NCBI GenBank assembly: GCA_907163375.1
Contig: CAJQUW010015449.1
Coordinates: 1-64,000, forward strand
DNA: 64,000 nucleotides
Origin: Prostheceraeus crozeri
Lineage: Eukaryota; Platyhelminthes; Polycladida; Euryleptidae
Reading direction: 5' to 3'
Of this stretch, positions 24,601-33,850 are shown piece after piece. Made by a program: the position numbers and the translations under genes. Positions within the stretch are counted from its first letter, which is position 1; every line of letters starts with the position of its first letter. The notes under the pieces were generated by a model. The model did not search any database, was not told the DNA's origin, and saw only the letters and a list, made by a program, of their open reading frames with translations.

Positions 24601-25109
24601 GCTACAATTGGTGATTCAAGGTCAACGACATGAGAATATGGAGCCACAACTGGTGATTCAAGGTCAACGACATGAGGATAAGGAGCCACAATTGGTGATT
24701 CAAGGTCAACGACATGAGAATATGGAGCCACAACTGGTGATTCAAGGTCAACGACATGAGGATAAGGAGCCACAATTGGCGATTCAAGGTCAACAACATG
24801 AGGATAAGGAGCCACAATTGGTGATTGAAGGTCAACGACATGAGGATAAGGAGCTACAACTGGTGATTCAAGGTCAACGACATGAGGATAAGGAGCCACA
24901 ATTGGCGATTCAAGGTCAACGACATGAGGATAAGGAGCTACAACTGGCGATTCAAGGTCAACGACATGAGGATAAGGAGCTACAACTGGTGATTCAAGGT
25001 CAACGACATGAGGATAAGGAGCCACAATTGGCGATTCAAGGTCAACGACATGAGGATAAGGCGCCACAACTGGTGATTCAAGGTCAACGACATGAGGATA
25101 AGGAGCCAC
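21690..25109 (-). CDS. Tandem-repeat protein, about 80 copies of a 14-residue unit (large exon)
   Basis: An uninterrupted minus-strand frame of 1139 codons. The unit is APYPHVVDLESPIV or close variants. Exchanges between copies are conservative (I/V, P/S, H/N, E/Q) or silent (TCG/TCA serine, GTC/GTT and GTG/GTA valine, CCT/CCA proline). The other frames through the array carry stops, so this frame looks selected. The C-terminus departs from the repeat: PEPQFLDLDPPVVAPYPEYL, then LLQCLPTIFTNF and a stop. The 5' end has no ATG: the frame opens after a stop at 25152-25154 and begins QHSITLGFRFDSPGVAPYPH, with CAG at the start of the repeat as a possible splice acceptor. Earlier exons (and any signal peptide) would lie to the right. 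Function unknown; a secreted or structural repeat protein is possible. I recognise no family. Confidence 0.6.
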   Translation of the reverse strand: MAPYPHVVDLESPVVAPYPHVVDLESPIVAPYPHVVDLESPVVAPYPHVVDLESPVVAPYPHVVDLESPIVAPYPHVVDLESPVVAPYPHVVDLQSPIVAPYPHVVDLESPIVAPYPHVVDLESPVVAPYSHVVDLESPIVAPYPHVVDLESPVVAPYSHVVDLESPIVAPYSHVVDLESPVVAPYPHVVDLESPIVAPYPHVVDLESPVVAPYPHVVDLQSPVVAPYPHVVDLESPIVAPYPHVVDLESPIVAPYPHVVDLESPIVAPYTHVADLESPIVAPYPHVVDLESAVVAPYSHVVDLESPIVAPYPNVVDLESPIVAPYPHVVDLESPIVAPYPHIVDLESPVVAPYPHVVDLESPIVTPYPNVVDLESPIVAPYPHVVDLESPIVAPYPHIVDLESPVVAPYPHVVDLESPIVAPYPHVVDLESPIVAPYPHVVDLESPVVAPYSHVVDLESPIVAPYPHVFDLESPVVAPYSHVVDLESPIVAPYPHVVDLESPVVAPYPHVVDLESPIVAPYPHVVDLESPVVAPYPHVVDLESPIVAPYPHVVDLESPIVAPYPHVVDLESPVVAPYSHVVDLESPIVAPYPHVVDLESPVVAPYSHVVDLESPVVAPYPYVVDLESPIVAPYPHVVDLESPVVAPYPHVVDLESPVVAPYPHVVDLESPIVAPYPHVVDLESPIVAPYPHVVDLESPIVAPYPHVVDLESPVVAPYPNVVDLESPIVAPYPHVVDLESPVVAPYPHVVDLESPIVAPYPHVADLESPIVAPYPHVVDLESPVVAPYPHVVDLESPVVAPYPHVVDLESPIVAPYPHVVDLESPIVAPYPHVVDLESPVVAPYPHVVDLESPIVAPYPNVVDLESPIVAPYSHVVDLESPIVAPYPHVVDLESAVVAPYPHVVDLESPIVAPDPHVVDLESPVVAPYPHVVDLESPIVAPYPHVVDLESPIVAPYPHVVDLESPVVAPYLHVVDLDSPVVAPYPHVVDLESPVVAPYPHVVDLESPIVAPEPQFLDLESPIVAPYPHVADLDSPIVAPYPHVVDLESPIVAPYPHVVDLESPVVAPYLHVVDLESPVVAPYPHVVDLESPVVAPYPHVVDIESPIVAPEPQFLDLDPPVVAPYPEYLLQCLPTIFTNF

Positions 25110-25122
25110 ACCTGGTGAGTCA
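21748..25122. repeat. 42-bp minisatellite array (about 80 copies)
   Basis: Direct copies of a 42-bp unit (plus-strand landmarks CAAGGTCAACGACATGAGG, then ATAAGGAGC, then ACAATTGGCGATT). 42 is 14 codons, so every frame is kept through the array. Copies differ mainly at a few fixed sites. Two degenerate units containing GGAATTGAGGTTCAGGAGCC lie near the left end (about 21770 and 22070). The array encodes the repeat protein on the minus strand. Confidence 0.97.
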
Positions 25123-25153
25123 AATCGGAAGCCAAGAGTGATTGAGTGCTGCT

Positions 25154-26261
25154 AATCCTAACCACAAGAGGCGTTTATCCTTGACATTTAACATTATACA
25201 AATCCAAGATAAACATTTTATCCAAAGAGATGGATTGCTGATGGGAAATACCATATTGCTTAGTTTCAGAATTTCTTTTTGTGTTTTATTGATTGACTTT
25301 TTATTTGTTGTGGATTATTTATTTGGTGCATTGATTTTTATGTGTCTTGTTAGGCAAATTATGGGATCTTTACCGGACAAAATTATCGTTTGGAAACGGT
25401 ACACTGAATTTCTATTGTGTACCAGAATATTTCCAGTGGAAAGATTTTTGAGAATTTCCAATGAAATTCATCCATACATGTATTGTACTCTTCGGAGTCT
25501 GTAAATTCATCTGCTGCATTCGCTCGGCGGCGGTCATCTTCGCAGACAAAGAGAAAACACATTCCAAAGTACATTCCATCCTGGCCAAATGTTTAGATGT
25601 CATCAATCAAGTGAAGTGTTATTGAAATACAGAAGCCAATGCGGCTCCTTGAAAGTGTTATCGATTTGACTTTTATGACAATTTTGTATTTAAAGACTTT
25701 GAAAGTCTGGAATAAAGTCCTCATTTGCCGCTCCGCTTGTTTTACTTTCTCTATCAGAGAGAGATTGAGCATTTGAGCTATCTGCCCTAATCAAGAATTT
25801 GCCGCCTGTCAAAGGGATTTTAAACGGGTTTAGCCCCGTAGTCCGAGATAGCGCTCTGCTATATCTTGTCCGGTTCCTGAGCGCAGTTAATGACTGCTGC
25901 ACCTGTGTAGTAAAGCTATACATGTATGAATGAGGACTTTCCAGTCCCAGGTGTGATGACCAGGTAATGACATTACGCAATGACTTCCGAAGAGCCTTGA
26001 GAAATGGACGAGACGTGGTTGATCGGAAAATGTTATTAAGCTGATTTTCTCACGCTATTTGTCCAATGGCTACCCTAAGAAATGAATTTTTCGCTTTCTT
26101 CGTGGAACCGAAAGACCTCGACAGCATAGACAAGATTCGGACGAGCAGAAATGCCGTGACTTGGCATTTACTTCGGAAAAGGATTGATGGGCAAATGTAA
26201 TTTATCAAACAAATTGTATATAGAATTATCTTTGCGCAACTGCAACCAATGAATAGACATA
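25154..26261. other. Stretch without a recognised gene
   Basis: About 1.1 kb between the repeat-protein exon and the Penelope-like element. Short open frames on both strands (60-120 codons) show no motif. Upstream exons or the promoter of the minus-strand repeat protein could lie here, but I cannot point to them. Confidence 0.45.
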
Positions 26262-26397
26262 ATAAGCTCATGCGCTGACAATGACAAACAACGATTCGAG
26301 GAAGACAATAACAATTATCAAAAACAATTATTCGAATACTTTTAAGAAAAGAGATTTACCACTAAGACCTAGGGTTTGATTTAATCTAGGAGTTTTA

Positions 26398-26784
26398 TCA
26401 TTTACTATACGCTTCTACTATACGAGTTTCAAATTCACTACTTCCTGTGTATTTAACAGAAAAACAATTATTAATGTCATTACTACAGTTTGGACATATG
26501 TTTAGATGGCTACTTACGGCTGAGTTAACTCTTATATGTTCTTTTATTCTTTGATCCAATCTGCGTTTCGTTTGTCCCAAGTATTGGGTATCACGATCAA
26601 CCCGACATTCAAAATTATACACAACGCATGATCGCATCAGCTTATTTGTTTTATCTTTCAGACTAAAATACTGTCCTGTTTTACAAGTATTGAATATTAT
26701 TTCAACATCTTCCAATTTCCAAAATACTTTGACACGCTTGCGTCGGAATTTTATGGATGTTTTACCTACAAACAGAAGTATCAT
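26398..26784 (-). pseudogene. Penelope GIY-YIG endonuclease domain (copy A)
   Basis: Contains CVVYNFECRVDRDTQYLGQT followed by KRRLDQRIKEH, the GIY-YIG core (YLGQT as the YIG half, R and EH downstream), and a CPNC knuckle. Penelope-like elements are the retroelements that carry this nuclease C-terminal to RT. The end reads VEAYSK where copy B reads VEGLLIND. Confidence 0.8.
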
Positions 26785-26833
26785 AAACTTGGTATCCTCC
26801 CATTCATCTTTCTTCGTTACTTTGTTATCTGCA

Positions 26834-27157
26834 TTATATTTTATTTCCAGGAACTGTTATATCAACGAGTTGATATGAGTTGCTTAATAGAATTTTTGTA
26901 ATATTTTTAATCTCTATGTCAAAAAGTTTCCAGCTTGAGCACACATTGTACGCTCTATGCAACATTCCTGTCACAAGGGTACGTTTCCGTTGGATAGGGC
27001 ATGTAGCATTATAATTCATTAAACGACCTGTATATGCACTTTTTCTAAAGATCGATGTGGATAGACCATTACTTTCGTCAATTTCAACATCCAAAAATGA
27101 AATTATATTTTTACTTTTCTCTACTGCAAACTTTAAATTGGGGTGCTGTGAATTCAA
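26834..27157 (-). pseudogene. Penelope RT C-terminal part (copy A)
   Basis: MNSQHPNLKFAVEKSKNIIS then FLDVEIDESNGLSTSIFRKS is the region just after the RT catalytic box in Penelope-like RTs (I-x-F-L-D-V, then I-x-R-K-x-T). It is almost identical to 33475-33801 in copy B. The catalytic YVDD region lies just to the right (about 27180-27240). Confidence 0.8.
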
Positions 27158-28034
27158 AATAGAATGAAATTTATCTATATTCTTAATATTATCAAAAACA
27201 ACTAATATGTCATCGACATGCAGTCTAGGCTATAAAACTTAGGGGCAAATGTTTCATTCATCCAACTTTGCTCAAGGTTAGAAAGAAAGAAATTTGCTAA
27301 CCTAGGACCCAATGGTGAGCCCATACTAACGCCATCGATTTGGCGATATACATTACCATTAAAGGATAGACACCCGTTGACTGCAAAACCTAATAACTTT
27401 TTGAAAATGGTTTTATCATATTGGGGCTTACTAGTCCCACAGTCTGTGCGTCGTGTCGTGCGGTTGTACGCTCTTGCCTGTCTGCCATCTGGATTGATAT
27501 TTTCCGTCGTCTTGGTGTTTCTCGGTGTCCTTTTTGGTTGAGTCTGGGTTCATTGAGTTCGTCTCGATCTAGTCCGTCTTTTGCTGTCTTTGGTTTTGGT
27601 CAATTCCTCGTTTTTCGGTGGGATATTTGTGTTTTCGCGATTGCCTGTGGATTTGGTGAATTTGACTCATTCGTCGCTTCGCTGTGGCTGGTACACATTC
27701 GGATTTACTAAGTGTCAATTCATCCTATTGTTATCCGACGTCATCGCTTGTGTAGCTGATCTGCAGTGCCTCCGTTAAAGTTTGATTGATCGTGGTTGCT
27801 TGAGCGAGCTGGTATTGTCAGCCGTATTCCGACCATCAGCTGTTATTTCTGGATTTTCGTCCACACCTCCTCGCCGGTTGGATTGCGATTATCGATCGCT
27901 TATCACGTGACTGTGACGAGAATCTCCACTTGGAGCTATTTTTAGTGGAATCTACAAGCAGCTCGATATACAGGCATCAAGCACGCTAACATTTCTATGT
28001 TACGATCTGTCACCGCTCTTTGTAACAACAAACA

Positions 28035-28757
28035 ATGGCGAACAATCCAACACCGAAACGTTTGAGATCTGGATCCTTACAGATAAATCAACTGTCTGAA
28101 ATAAAACATCTGATTAAAGAATCAAAGGAAGAGACCATTGAGTCTTTCAAAAATAATTTCAACACGCTAAAACGTGACATTGAAAACTTGACTGTACGTT
28201 TTCAAGCTATTGAAGAGTCAGTTGCCTCCATTAAGAGAGACCAGACTATTTTTCAATCTGAAATAGCTTCATTGAAAGAGATGATCGAATTTTCAAAAGA
28301 GGAATCCATTGAATTGGGCTTAATTGAGATGGATGATCGAGTAAATAGGATGAATAGCGTCATCTTTCACGGTTTGGGTGAAGCAGTGGGAATAGTTGAG
28401 GAGAGAATCGCTGCAGACAAGCGCGAGGTAGAAAAGATTATTACTGAAGAACTTGATGTTGACACCGTGGTTGAAGATGTCAGACGAATAGGACGTCCTG
28501 GTAAGAAGGGAGTTCGCTTACTTCGTGTTTCGCTTACCAACAATGCCGCGAGAGCCAAAGTGTTAAGAAAAGCAAAATCATTAAAAAACACTGAATATAA
28601 AGACATTTTTATTCATGCTGACTTGACCAAGATGCAGCGAGATAGAGAGAAAGCAGTAAGGACCGAATTCAAGCAGAGACGAGACAACGGGGAGGATGTT
28701 GTGATGTATCGTGGTTCCATTCGTTTGCGATCAGATCTGACGAATTTTCACCGTTGA
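28035..28757 (+). CDS. LINE ORF1 protein (coiled coil plus RRM-like domain)
   Basis: 240 codons starting at an ATG in good context (AACAATGG). Residues about 10-100 are a strongly charged helix predicted to form a coiled coil (SLKEMIEFSKEESIELGLIE). Residues about 105-190 resemble the RRM-like domain of L1/CR1-type ORF1 proteins (NSVIFHGLGEA, then VEDVRRIGRPGKKGVRLLRV, then RAKVLRKAKSL and IFIHADLTKMQRDREK). The tail is basic. It is an RNA-binding, trimer-forming chaperone in related elements. ORF1 ends in TGA overlapping the first codon of the ORF2 frame, so ORF2 translation is coupled. Confidence 0.85.
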   Translation: MANNPTPKRLRSGSLQINQLSEIKHLIKESKEETIESFKNNFNTLKRDIENLTVRFQAIEESVASIKRDQTIFQSEIASLKEMIEFSKEESIELGLIEMDDRVNRMNSVIFHGLGEAVGIVEERIAADKREVEKIITEELDVDTVVEDVRRIGRPGKKGVRLLRVSLTNNAARAKVLRKAKSLKNTEYKDIFIHADLTKMQRDREKAVRTEFKQRRDNGEDVVMYRGSIRLRSDLTNFHR

Positions 28758-31354
28758 TTTTACCTGAGAGGCAGTCATACCCATCTATTTTTCTAACGAA
28801 CGCTCGGTCAATTCTTCCGAAAATTGATGAACTTCAAATAACAGTTTCTTGTCTACGTCCTGACATAATTGTCATTACAGAATCATGGCTTCATGGGGAC
28901 ATCAGTGACAATCTTCTTTTATTAGATAACTATAGCTTACTTAGACAGGATCGAATCGGACGCCGTGGTGGTGGGGTTTGTCTCTGGATCGAAAACTCAT
29001 TCAAGTCATCAGTTCTTCTTCCTGAGTTGGATGCTCCACATTCAGTTGAAATCATATTCATCCATATTCAAAAACTGACCTGCTCCGTCATTTGCTGTGC
29101 AACTTATTTCCCTCCTGGTTTGAATAGATTTCATCATGACGACGTACTGCATTTCATTGTGTCCGAAATTGATAATTTTCAACTTCGGTATCCAGAGGCA
29201 GGGATCATGGTCACCGGCGACTTCAACGATTTGAATACTGAGTTTCTTCGAGAGCAGTTGTGCCTGGTTAATAAAGTATGCGATTCCACTCGAAATAATA
29301 AAATTATCGACCATATTTGGATTGATGAAGACTTATGCTCGTCCTACACAACTTCCGCGATAATCGGACCCCCATTGAAGAACTCCGACCATAACAGTAT
29401 TTTACTAATACCAAGATCTCACCGATTGACCACAGAATCTTCTCGTCAAGCAATAGTTTGGGACTATCGCAGGTCTAACATTGCTGAATATCTGAGTCGT
29501 CTATCTGCTACTGACTTCAGCATCATTAATTGTGAGCAATCAGTTGATGATATGGTTCAATCATTTTACCAACTGTTGTCGACATGTGTCTCCGCTGTAC
29601 CGCGTGAAATTATCTACTTTACATCTAAAGATAAGCCGTGGATAACTCCGGTTTTGAAATCGTTAATAAATCGAAGATGGGCGGCTTTCCGTTCGAGAAA
29701 TTGGCAAGAATACCATCACTATAAGCAGAAAGTGAAACAAGAAATTGCAAGTGCTAAACAAATATGGGTTGCAAAGAATTCAAAACCAAAAGATGTATGG
29801 AACGTGGTAAATGTCATCAGGGGCTCGAAAATAAAAGATCCGTGGAGTGTTCTCGTGGAGAATTCAGGTAACCTGGAGAATCTGCTTCACCAAATGACTG
29901 ATGAATTCCTTAAAAATTTCAATGATGGTAATGATGAGGATTTATTACCTCTGATGGATGAATCCTGGGACTTTTCCATAGACGAGCAGAGTGTCTATCA
30001 TCACCTCAGTCATTTGAGCCTCAGAAAGTCACAAGGTTCTGATCTCATTCCTCCGAAATTGCTGAGCGTTGGGGCCCACTTTCTGTGCAGACCTCTCACA
30101 GAAATCTTCAACATGTCAATTTTAACGAAGACATTTCCTCGCCTCTTTAAAATGGCTTTTGTTTGCCCTATTCCTAAGTGTACTTCTCCTGAAATAAGTG
30201 ACTTTCGACCTATCTCTCTCTTGCCCTCAATCTCAAAGATATTCGAAAGAATAGTTTTAGGCCGAATGAAATTCGACATTGTTTCATGCTACGGACCTCG
30301 TCAACATGCGTATAGACCGTATGGGTCTACAACTACCGCCCTCGTTGAGTTGTGTGATATTATAACACGCTTCCTCGATCAGAAATCAACGGCATCCGTT
30401 AACGTGTACTGTCTCGACTTGGCCAGGGCTTATGATAAGCTTCAACATCGGCGTTTAATCAATTATTTGAATTCTTGTGGCTTGCAACATGGATTTTTGA
30501 CATGGCTTCTGTCATATTTGAGTGGTCGTAAAATGTGCGTTAAAATTTTGAATAGTTATGGTCCAACAGCATCAGTGTGCTCTGGAGTTCCCCAAGGTTC
30601 AGTTTTGGGTCCAACACTATTTGCAGCTTTTATGGGATGCATCAATCTTCCTTTTGGAAACATTGAATGTGTGTTATATGCAGATGATGTGACAGTTGTT
30701 GAATTTGTACAACATGATGGTTCTTCTTCAGTCGATCTTGGTATTTGTGAGTCCATATTTCAAGATAAAGGATTGTCCTTGAACAGGTCAAAGTGCAAGC
30801 AATTGACTATACAGCGTTCCACTGGTGCTACCATTGCACATGAGAATGGTTTTGTAAAAGAAGAATCCCTTAAACTTCTCGGCATAACTTTAAATAATCG
30901 TCTGAAATGGAATGTCCAAATTTCACAACTCTTAACAGCTGCATCTCGCAGACTTTATGTGATTAAATCTCTGAAGTCCTTCTTGCCGTCTCATACTCTG
31001 ATAAATGTATATCATTCTCTGATAACTCAGTATTTTCTATATGCATCCCCTGTGTACGGTTGTCTTCCCTCAACCCTTTGTGATCGATTGGAAAAGTTTC
31101 AGAGAAGAGCCCATAGACTTATTTGTAACTCTACTTGTTCCTGTGACAAATTTCCCCCGATAGCCGAGAAACTTGAATTTTCTGCTTTGCGTCTCTTGCA
31201 GACATCAGAGATAAACATTTCGCATCCTCTACACGACTTGGTTCCTGAGAGATTAAGTGTTACTAAGAAATTAAGAGTGCCATGCTCCAGCACGACACGT
31301 CGATTGAAATCATTCTTTCCGTGGGTTTCATGCCTACACAATGGTTTATGTTAG
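28754..31354 (+). CDS. LINE ORF2: APE endonuclease plus reverse transcriptase
   Basis: 866 codons, fully open. Endonuclease at about 1-225: TNARSILPKIDEL, IVITESWLH (catalytic E), GRRGGGVCLWI, GDFNDLN near residue 154, SDHNSILL near 218. Reverse transcriptase from about 400: RKSQGSDLIPPKLL, FRPISLLPSISKIFER, YCLDLARAYDKLQH (motif A), SGVPQGSVLGPTLF (motif B), LYADDVTVVE (motif C, YADD near 642-645), LKLLGITLNNRLKW. The C-terminus RRAHRLIC ... FFPWVSCLHNGL is CR1-like. The frame begins with TTG overlapping the ORF1 stop and has no early ATG, which suggests reinitiation or frameshifting. All catalytic residues I can check are present. Confidence 0.93.
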   Translation: MILPERQSYPSIFLTNARSILPKIDELQITVSCLRPDIIVITESWLHGDISDNLLLLDNYSLLRQDRIGRRGGGVCLWIENSFKSSVLLPELDAPHSVEIIFIHIQKLTCSVICCATYFPPGLNRFHHDDVLHFIVSEIDNFQLRYPEAGIMVTGDFNDLNTEFLREQLCLVNKVCDSTRNNKIIDHIWIDEDLCSSYTTSAIIGPPLKNSDHNSILLIPRSHRLTTESSRQAIVWDYRRSNIAEYLSRLSATDFSIINCEQSVDDMVQSFYQLLSTCVSAVPREIIYFTSKDKPWITPVLKSLINRRWAAFRSRNWQEYHHYKQKVKQEIASAKQIWVAKNSKPKDVWNVVNVIRGSKIKDPWSVLVENSGNLENLLHQMTDEFLKNFNDGNDEDLLPLMDESWDFSIDEQSVYHHLSHLSLRKSQGSDLIPPKLLSVGAHFLCRPLTEIFNMSILTKTFPRLFKMAFVCPIPKCTSPEISDFRPISLLPSISKIFERIVLGRMKFDIVSCYGPRQHAYRPYGSTTTALVELCDIITRFLDQKSTASVNVYCLDLARAYDKLQHRRLINYLNSCGLQHGFLTWLLSYLSGRKMCVKILNSYGPTASVCSGVPQGSVLGPTLFAAFMGCINLPFGNIECVLYADDVTVVEFVQHDGSSSVDLGICESIFQDKGLSLNRSKCKQLTIQRSTGATIAHENGFVKEESLKLLGITLNNRLKWNVQISQLLTAASRRLYVIKSLKSFLPSHTLINVYHSLITQYFLYASPVYGCLPSTLCDRLEKFQRRAHRLICNSTCSCDKFPPIAEKLEFSALRLLQTSEINISHPLHDLVPERLSVTKKLRVPCSSTTRRLKSFFPWVSCLHNGLC

Positions 31355-31506
31355 TCTACTTATTTTTTTTTTGTTCCTTTATGTTTGACCTATTGATTTC
31401 ACTGTATTCGTGTCACTTCTTTATTTATATTTCTTAGCCGTATGTCTTGATTTGAAATCTGTAACATTGAATGTGTAACTTTGTGATTATCAGTTTGTGA
31501 ATAAAC

Positions 31507-31530
31507 GCTACTACTACTACTACTACTACT
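31507..31530 (+). repeat. (CTA)n tail of the LINE
   Basis: About eight CTA/ACT repeats directly at the 3' end of the LINE, the simple-repeat tail used instead of poly(A) by several LINE clades. It merges with the ACTA of the target site. Confidence 0.9.
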
Positions 31531-31857
31531 ATTGTTATTTTCACTATAAACAAGATCTGTGGCTAAATCAATTACTTCATTTACAGGTACATTTGTGAAT
31601 AGTGACTCGACGTTAAAGCTACACAAAAAATTGTTTGAGTCGAATTTGTCCTTCTCAGCCTCAATTCCTTGAATGAATTGATTAGTTGAGCTAAGCATAT
31701 ACCTAGTGTTGATTTGCTTTTTAACTATTTCGTCCAAATACTTTGCTAAACCGTATGTCGGAGTGCCAATGGTACTGACAATTGGTCTTGCTCCTTTGCT
31801 TTCTTTATGAAGTTTAATTGTACCATATAATTTACCTATTGAGCTACCAGAAGGCAA
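31531..31857 (-). pseudogene. Penelope RT N-terminal half (copy A, right of the LINE)
   Basis: MPSGSSIGKLYGTIKLHKES, then RPIVSTIGTPTYGLAKYLDE, then FLCSFNVESLFTNVPVNEVI matches Penelope-like RTs (fingers, K-x-H-K, R-P-I-V-S, and the F-D-V-x-S-L-F-T-N-V-P motif A). The open frame runs on into LINE tail sequence (serine run from CTA repeats, down to 31399), which is not part of the element. Confidence 0.82.
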
Positions 31858-32034
31858 TATTCTCTTGAATGTCGGCCCTACTAATTGATACTTTTGGCTT
31901 TACATATTTGTTCAAAAAGTACGTTAAGCTTCGTTCATCTTTACAGACCGGTGATTATCTAAATTATTTGGGATACTTATTTTTTCGAATTTAGACGTAT
32001 CATTGACAAGAGCATCTCTTTTTGTAGTATAGGC

Positions 32035-32367
32035 CTAATGTTCACTATCCAGTATCACCACACCGTTGCCTTTATCATACTTACAGATTTTAATACTTTT
32101 ACTTTTACTTAATCTACTGAGAGTGCTGTGCATCTTTTTATTTTCATAACTATTACATGATGCTGTTGCATCCTTCTTGAATTCTTTAGTTATCATTACA
32201 AATTCTTGCTTTACGTCTTTCGACAAGTTATCACATGTACTAAGTGATTTTTCAATTTCATACCGTAATTTATATGCATCTATCTTTCTATGTATTATAT
32301 GGTGTTTCATATCATAACGTAATGCCTCTTTTTCACATATCGATAATTCGTATGTAGTTAAATTCAT
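32035..32367 (-). pseudogene. Penelope N-terminal region (copy A)
   Basis: 110 codons: MNLTTYELSICEKEALRYDM at the start and KICKYDKGNGVVILDSEH at the end. The D-K-G-N-x-V-V-I-L-D motif is the hallmark just upstream of the RT fingers in Penelope-like elements. It is interrupted from the RT frame by stops near 31900-32030. Copy B keeps only the second half of this region. Confidence 0.75.
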
Positions 32368-32872
32368 TATCGCTTCAGGAGCTTCCCATCTTTTTCTACC
32401 CAGAGTTTTGTAAGTTTTTTATTATGTGTGTCTACAACTTGTTTTAAGGAACTGTCAACAATTTTATACATACATGTACTTCTAAGACGGTGTACTTTAC
32501 CAGAGACAGTTTAGCGCGTAAGCTATTTTGCTGAAGCTCAAGTTTAGAAGTGTTCCGTTTGCGTTGTTTTGAAATGTATTTTATGTGAAAATAAAAAGAT
32601 GCACAGCACTCTCAGTAGATTAAGTAAAACCAAAATATTAAAATCTGTAAGTATGATAAAGGCAACGGTGTGGTGATACTGGATAGTGAACAGTAGGCCT
32701 ATACTACAAAAAGAGATGCTCTTGTCAATGATACGTCTAAATTCGAAAAAATAAGTATCCCAAATAATTTAGATAATCACCCGTCTGTAAAGATGAACGA
32801 AGCTTAACGTACTTTTGAACAAATATGTAAAGCCAAAAATATCAATTAGTAGGGCCTACTTTCAAGAGAATA

Positions 32873-33430
32873 TTGCCTTCTGGTAGCTCAATAGGTAAAT
32901 TACATGGTACAATTAAAGTTCATAAAGAAAGCAAAGGAGAAAGACCAATTGTCAGTACCATTGGCACTCCGGCATGCGGTTTAGCAAAGTATTTGGACGA
33001 AATAGTTAAAAAGCAAATCAACACTAGGTATATGCTTAACTCAACTAATCAATTCATTCAAGGAATTGAGGCTGAGAAGGACAAATTCGACTCAAACAAT
33101 TTTTTGTGTAGCTTTAACGTCGAGTCACTAATCACAAACGTACCTGTAAAAGAAGTAATTGATTTAGCTACAGATCTTGTTTATAGTGAAAATAACAATA
33201 GTAAGCCCCAATATGATAAAACCATTTTCAAAAAGTTATTAGGTTTTGCAGTCAACGGGTGTCTATCCTTTAATGGTAATGTATATCGCCAAATCGATGG
33301 CGTTAGTATGGGCTCACCATTGGGTCCTAGGTTAGCAAATTTCTTTCTTTCTAACCTTGAGCAAAGTTGGATGAATGAAACATTTGCCCCTAAGTTTTAT
33401 AGCCTAGACTGCATGTCGATGACATATTAG
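32873..33430 (+). pseudogene. Penelope reverse transcriptase (copy B)
   Basis: 185 codons with the same fingers as copy A, then LLGFAVNGCLSFNGNVYRQI, then DGVSMGSPLGPRLANFFLSN (motif B, the G-x-x-M-G-S-P-L-G-P signature of Penelope RTs). The catalytic Y-V-DD stretch is encoded just past 33400 in a neighbouring frame, so at least one frameshift is present. Confidence 0.85.
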
Positions 33431-33474
33431 TTGTTTTTGATAATATTAAGAATATAGATAAATTTCATTCTATT

Positions 33475-33801
33475 TTGAATTCACAGCACCCCAATTTAAA
33501 GTTTGCAGTAGAGAAAAGTAAAAATATAATTTCATTTTTGGATGTTGAAATTGACGAAAGTAATGGTCTATCCACATCGATCTTTAGAAAAAGTGCATAT
33601 ACAGGTCGTTTAATGAATTATAATGCTACATGCCCTATCCAACGGAAACGTACCCTTGTGATAGGAATGTTGCATAGAGCGTATAATGTACGGTGCTCAA
33701 GCTGGAAACTTTTTGACATAGAGATTAAAAATATTACAAAAATTCTATTAAGCAACTCATATCAACTCGTTGATATAACAGTTCCTGGAAATAAAATATA
33801 A
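33475..33801 (+). pseudogene. Penelope RT C-terminal part (copy B)
   Basis: Nearly identical to 26834-27157. IISFLDVEIDESNGLSTSIF and RKSAYTGRLMNYNATCP are typical of the post-catalytic region (F-R-K-x-T-x-T/G-R-x-x). It lies in a different frame from the upstream RT and the downstream endonuclease. Confidence 0.8.
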
Positions 33802-33850
33802 TACGGATAACAAAGTAACGAAGAAAGATGAATGGGAGGATACCAAGTTT

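Larger units (their letters stand above)
27434..31527 (+). mobile_element. Nearly intact two-ORF LINE inserted in Penelope copy A
   Basis: About 4.1 kb with a 600-base 5' region, ORF1 (28035-28757), ORF2 (28754-31354), a short 3' region and a (CTA)n tail. The Penelope sequence reads ...GGGGCTTACTA before it and CTATTGTTATTTTC after it, which are contiguous in copy B. The insertion site is therefore clear, with ACTA shared at the junction (short target duplication or tail overlap). Both ORFs are fully open, making this the youngest-looking LINE here. ORF1 with coiled coil plus RRM-like part and ORF2 with APE plus RT place it in the CR1/L2/Jockey superfamily. Confidence 0.92.
26262..32590 (-). 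mobile_element. Penelope-like element copy A (split by a LINE)
   Basis: From about 32590 down to 26262 the minus strand carries, in order, a Penelope N-terminal region, reverse transcriptase and a C-terminal GIY-YIG endonuclease. The sequence stays closely similar to copy B at 32591-34377 throughout. The RT is interrupted at 27434-31527 by a plus-strand LINE. Its 3' end (near 26262, AAGCTCATG on the plus strand) coincides with the 3' limit of similarity in copy B. Copies A and B are arranged head to head. Confidence 0.9.

Noticed and set aside
21707-25141. Plus-strand frames QGQRHEDKEPQLVI and minus frame LLILMSLTLNHQLW in the 42-bp array
   Set aside because: Both are interrupted several times by in-array stops, while the PYPHVVDLESP frame is not; they are shadows of it.
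31399-31530. Serine-rich extension of the Penelope RT frame
   Set aside because: It is the (CTA)n tail and 3' end of the inserted LINE read on the opposite strand.
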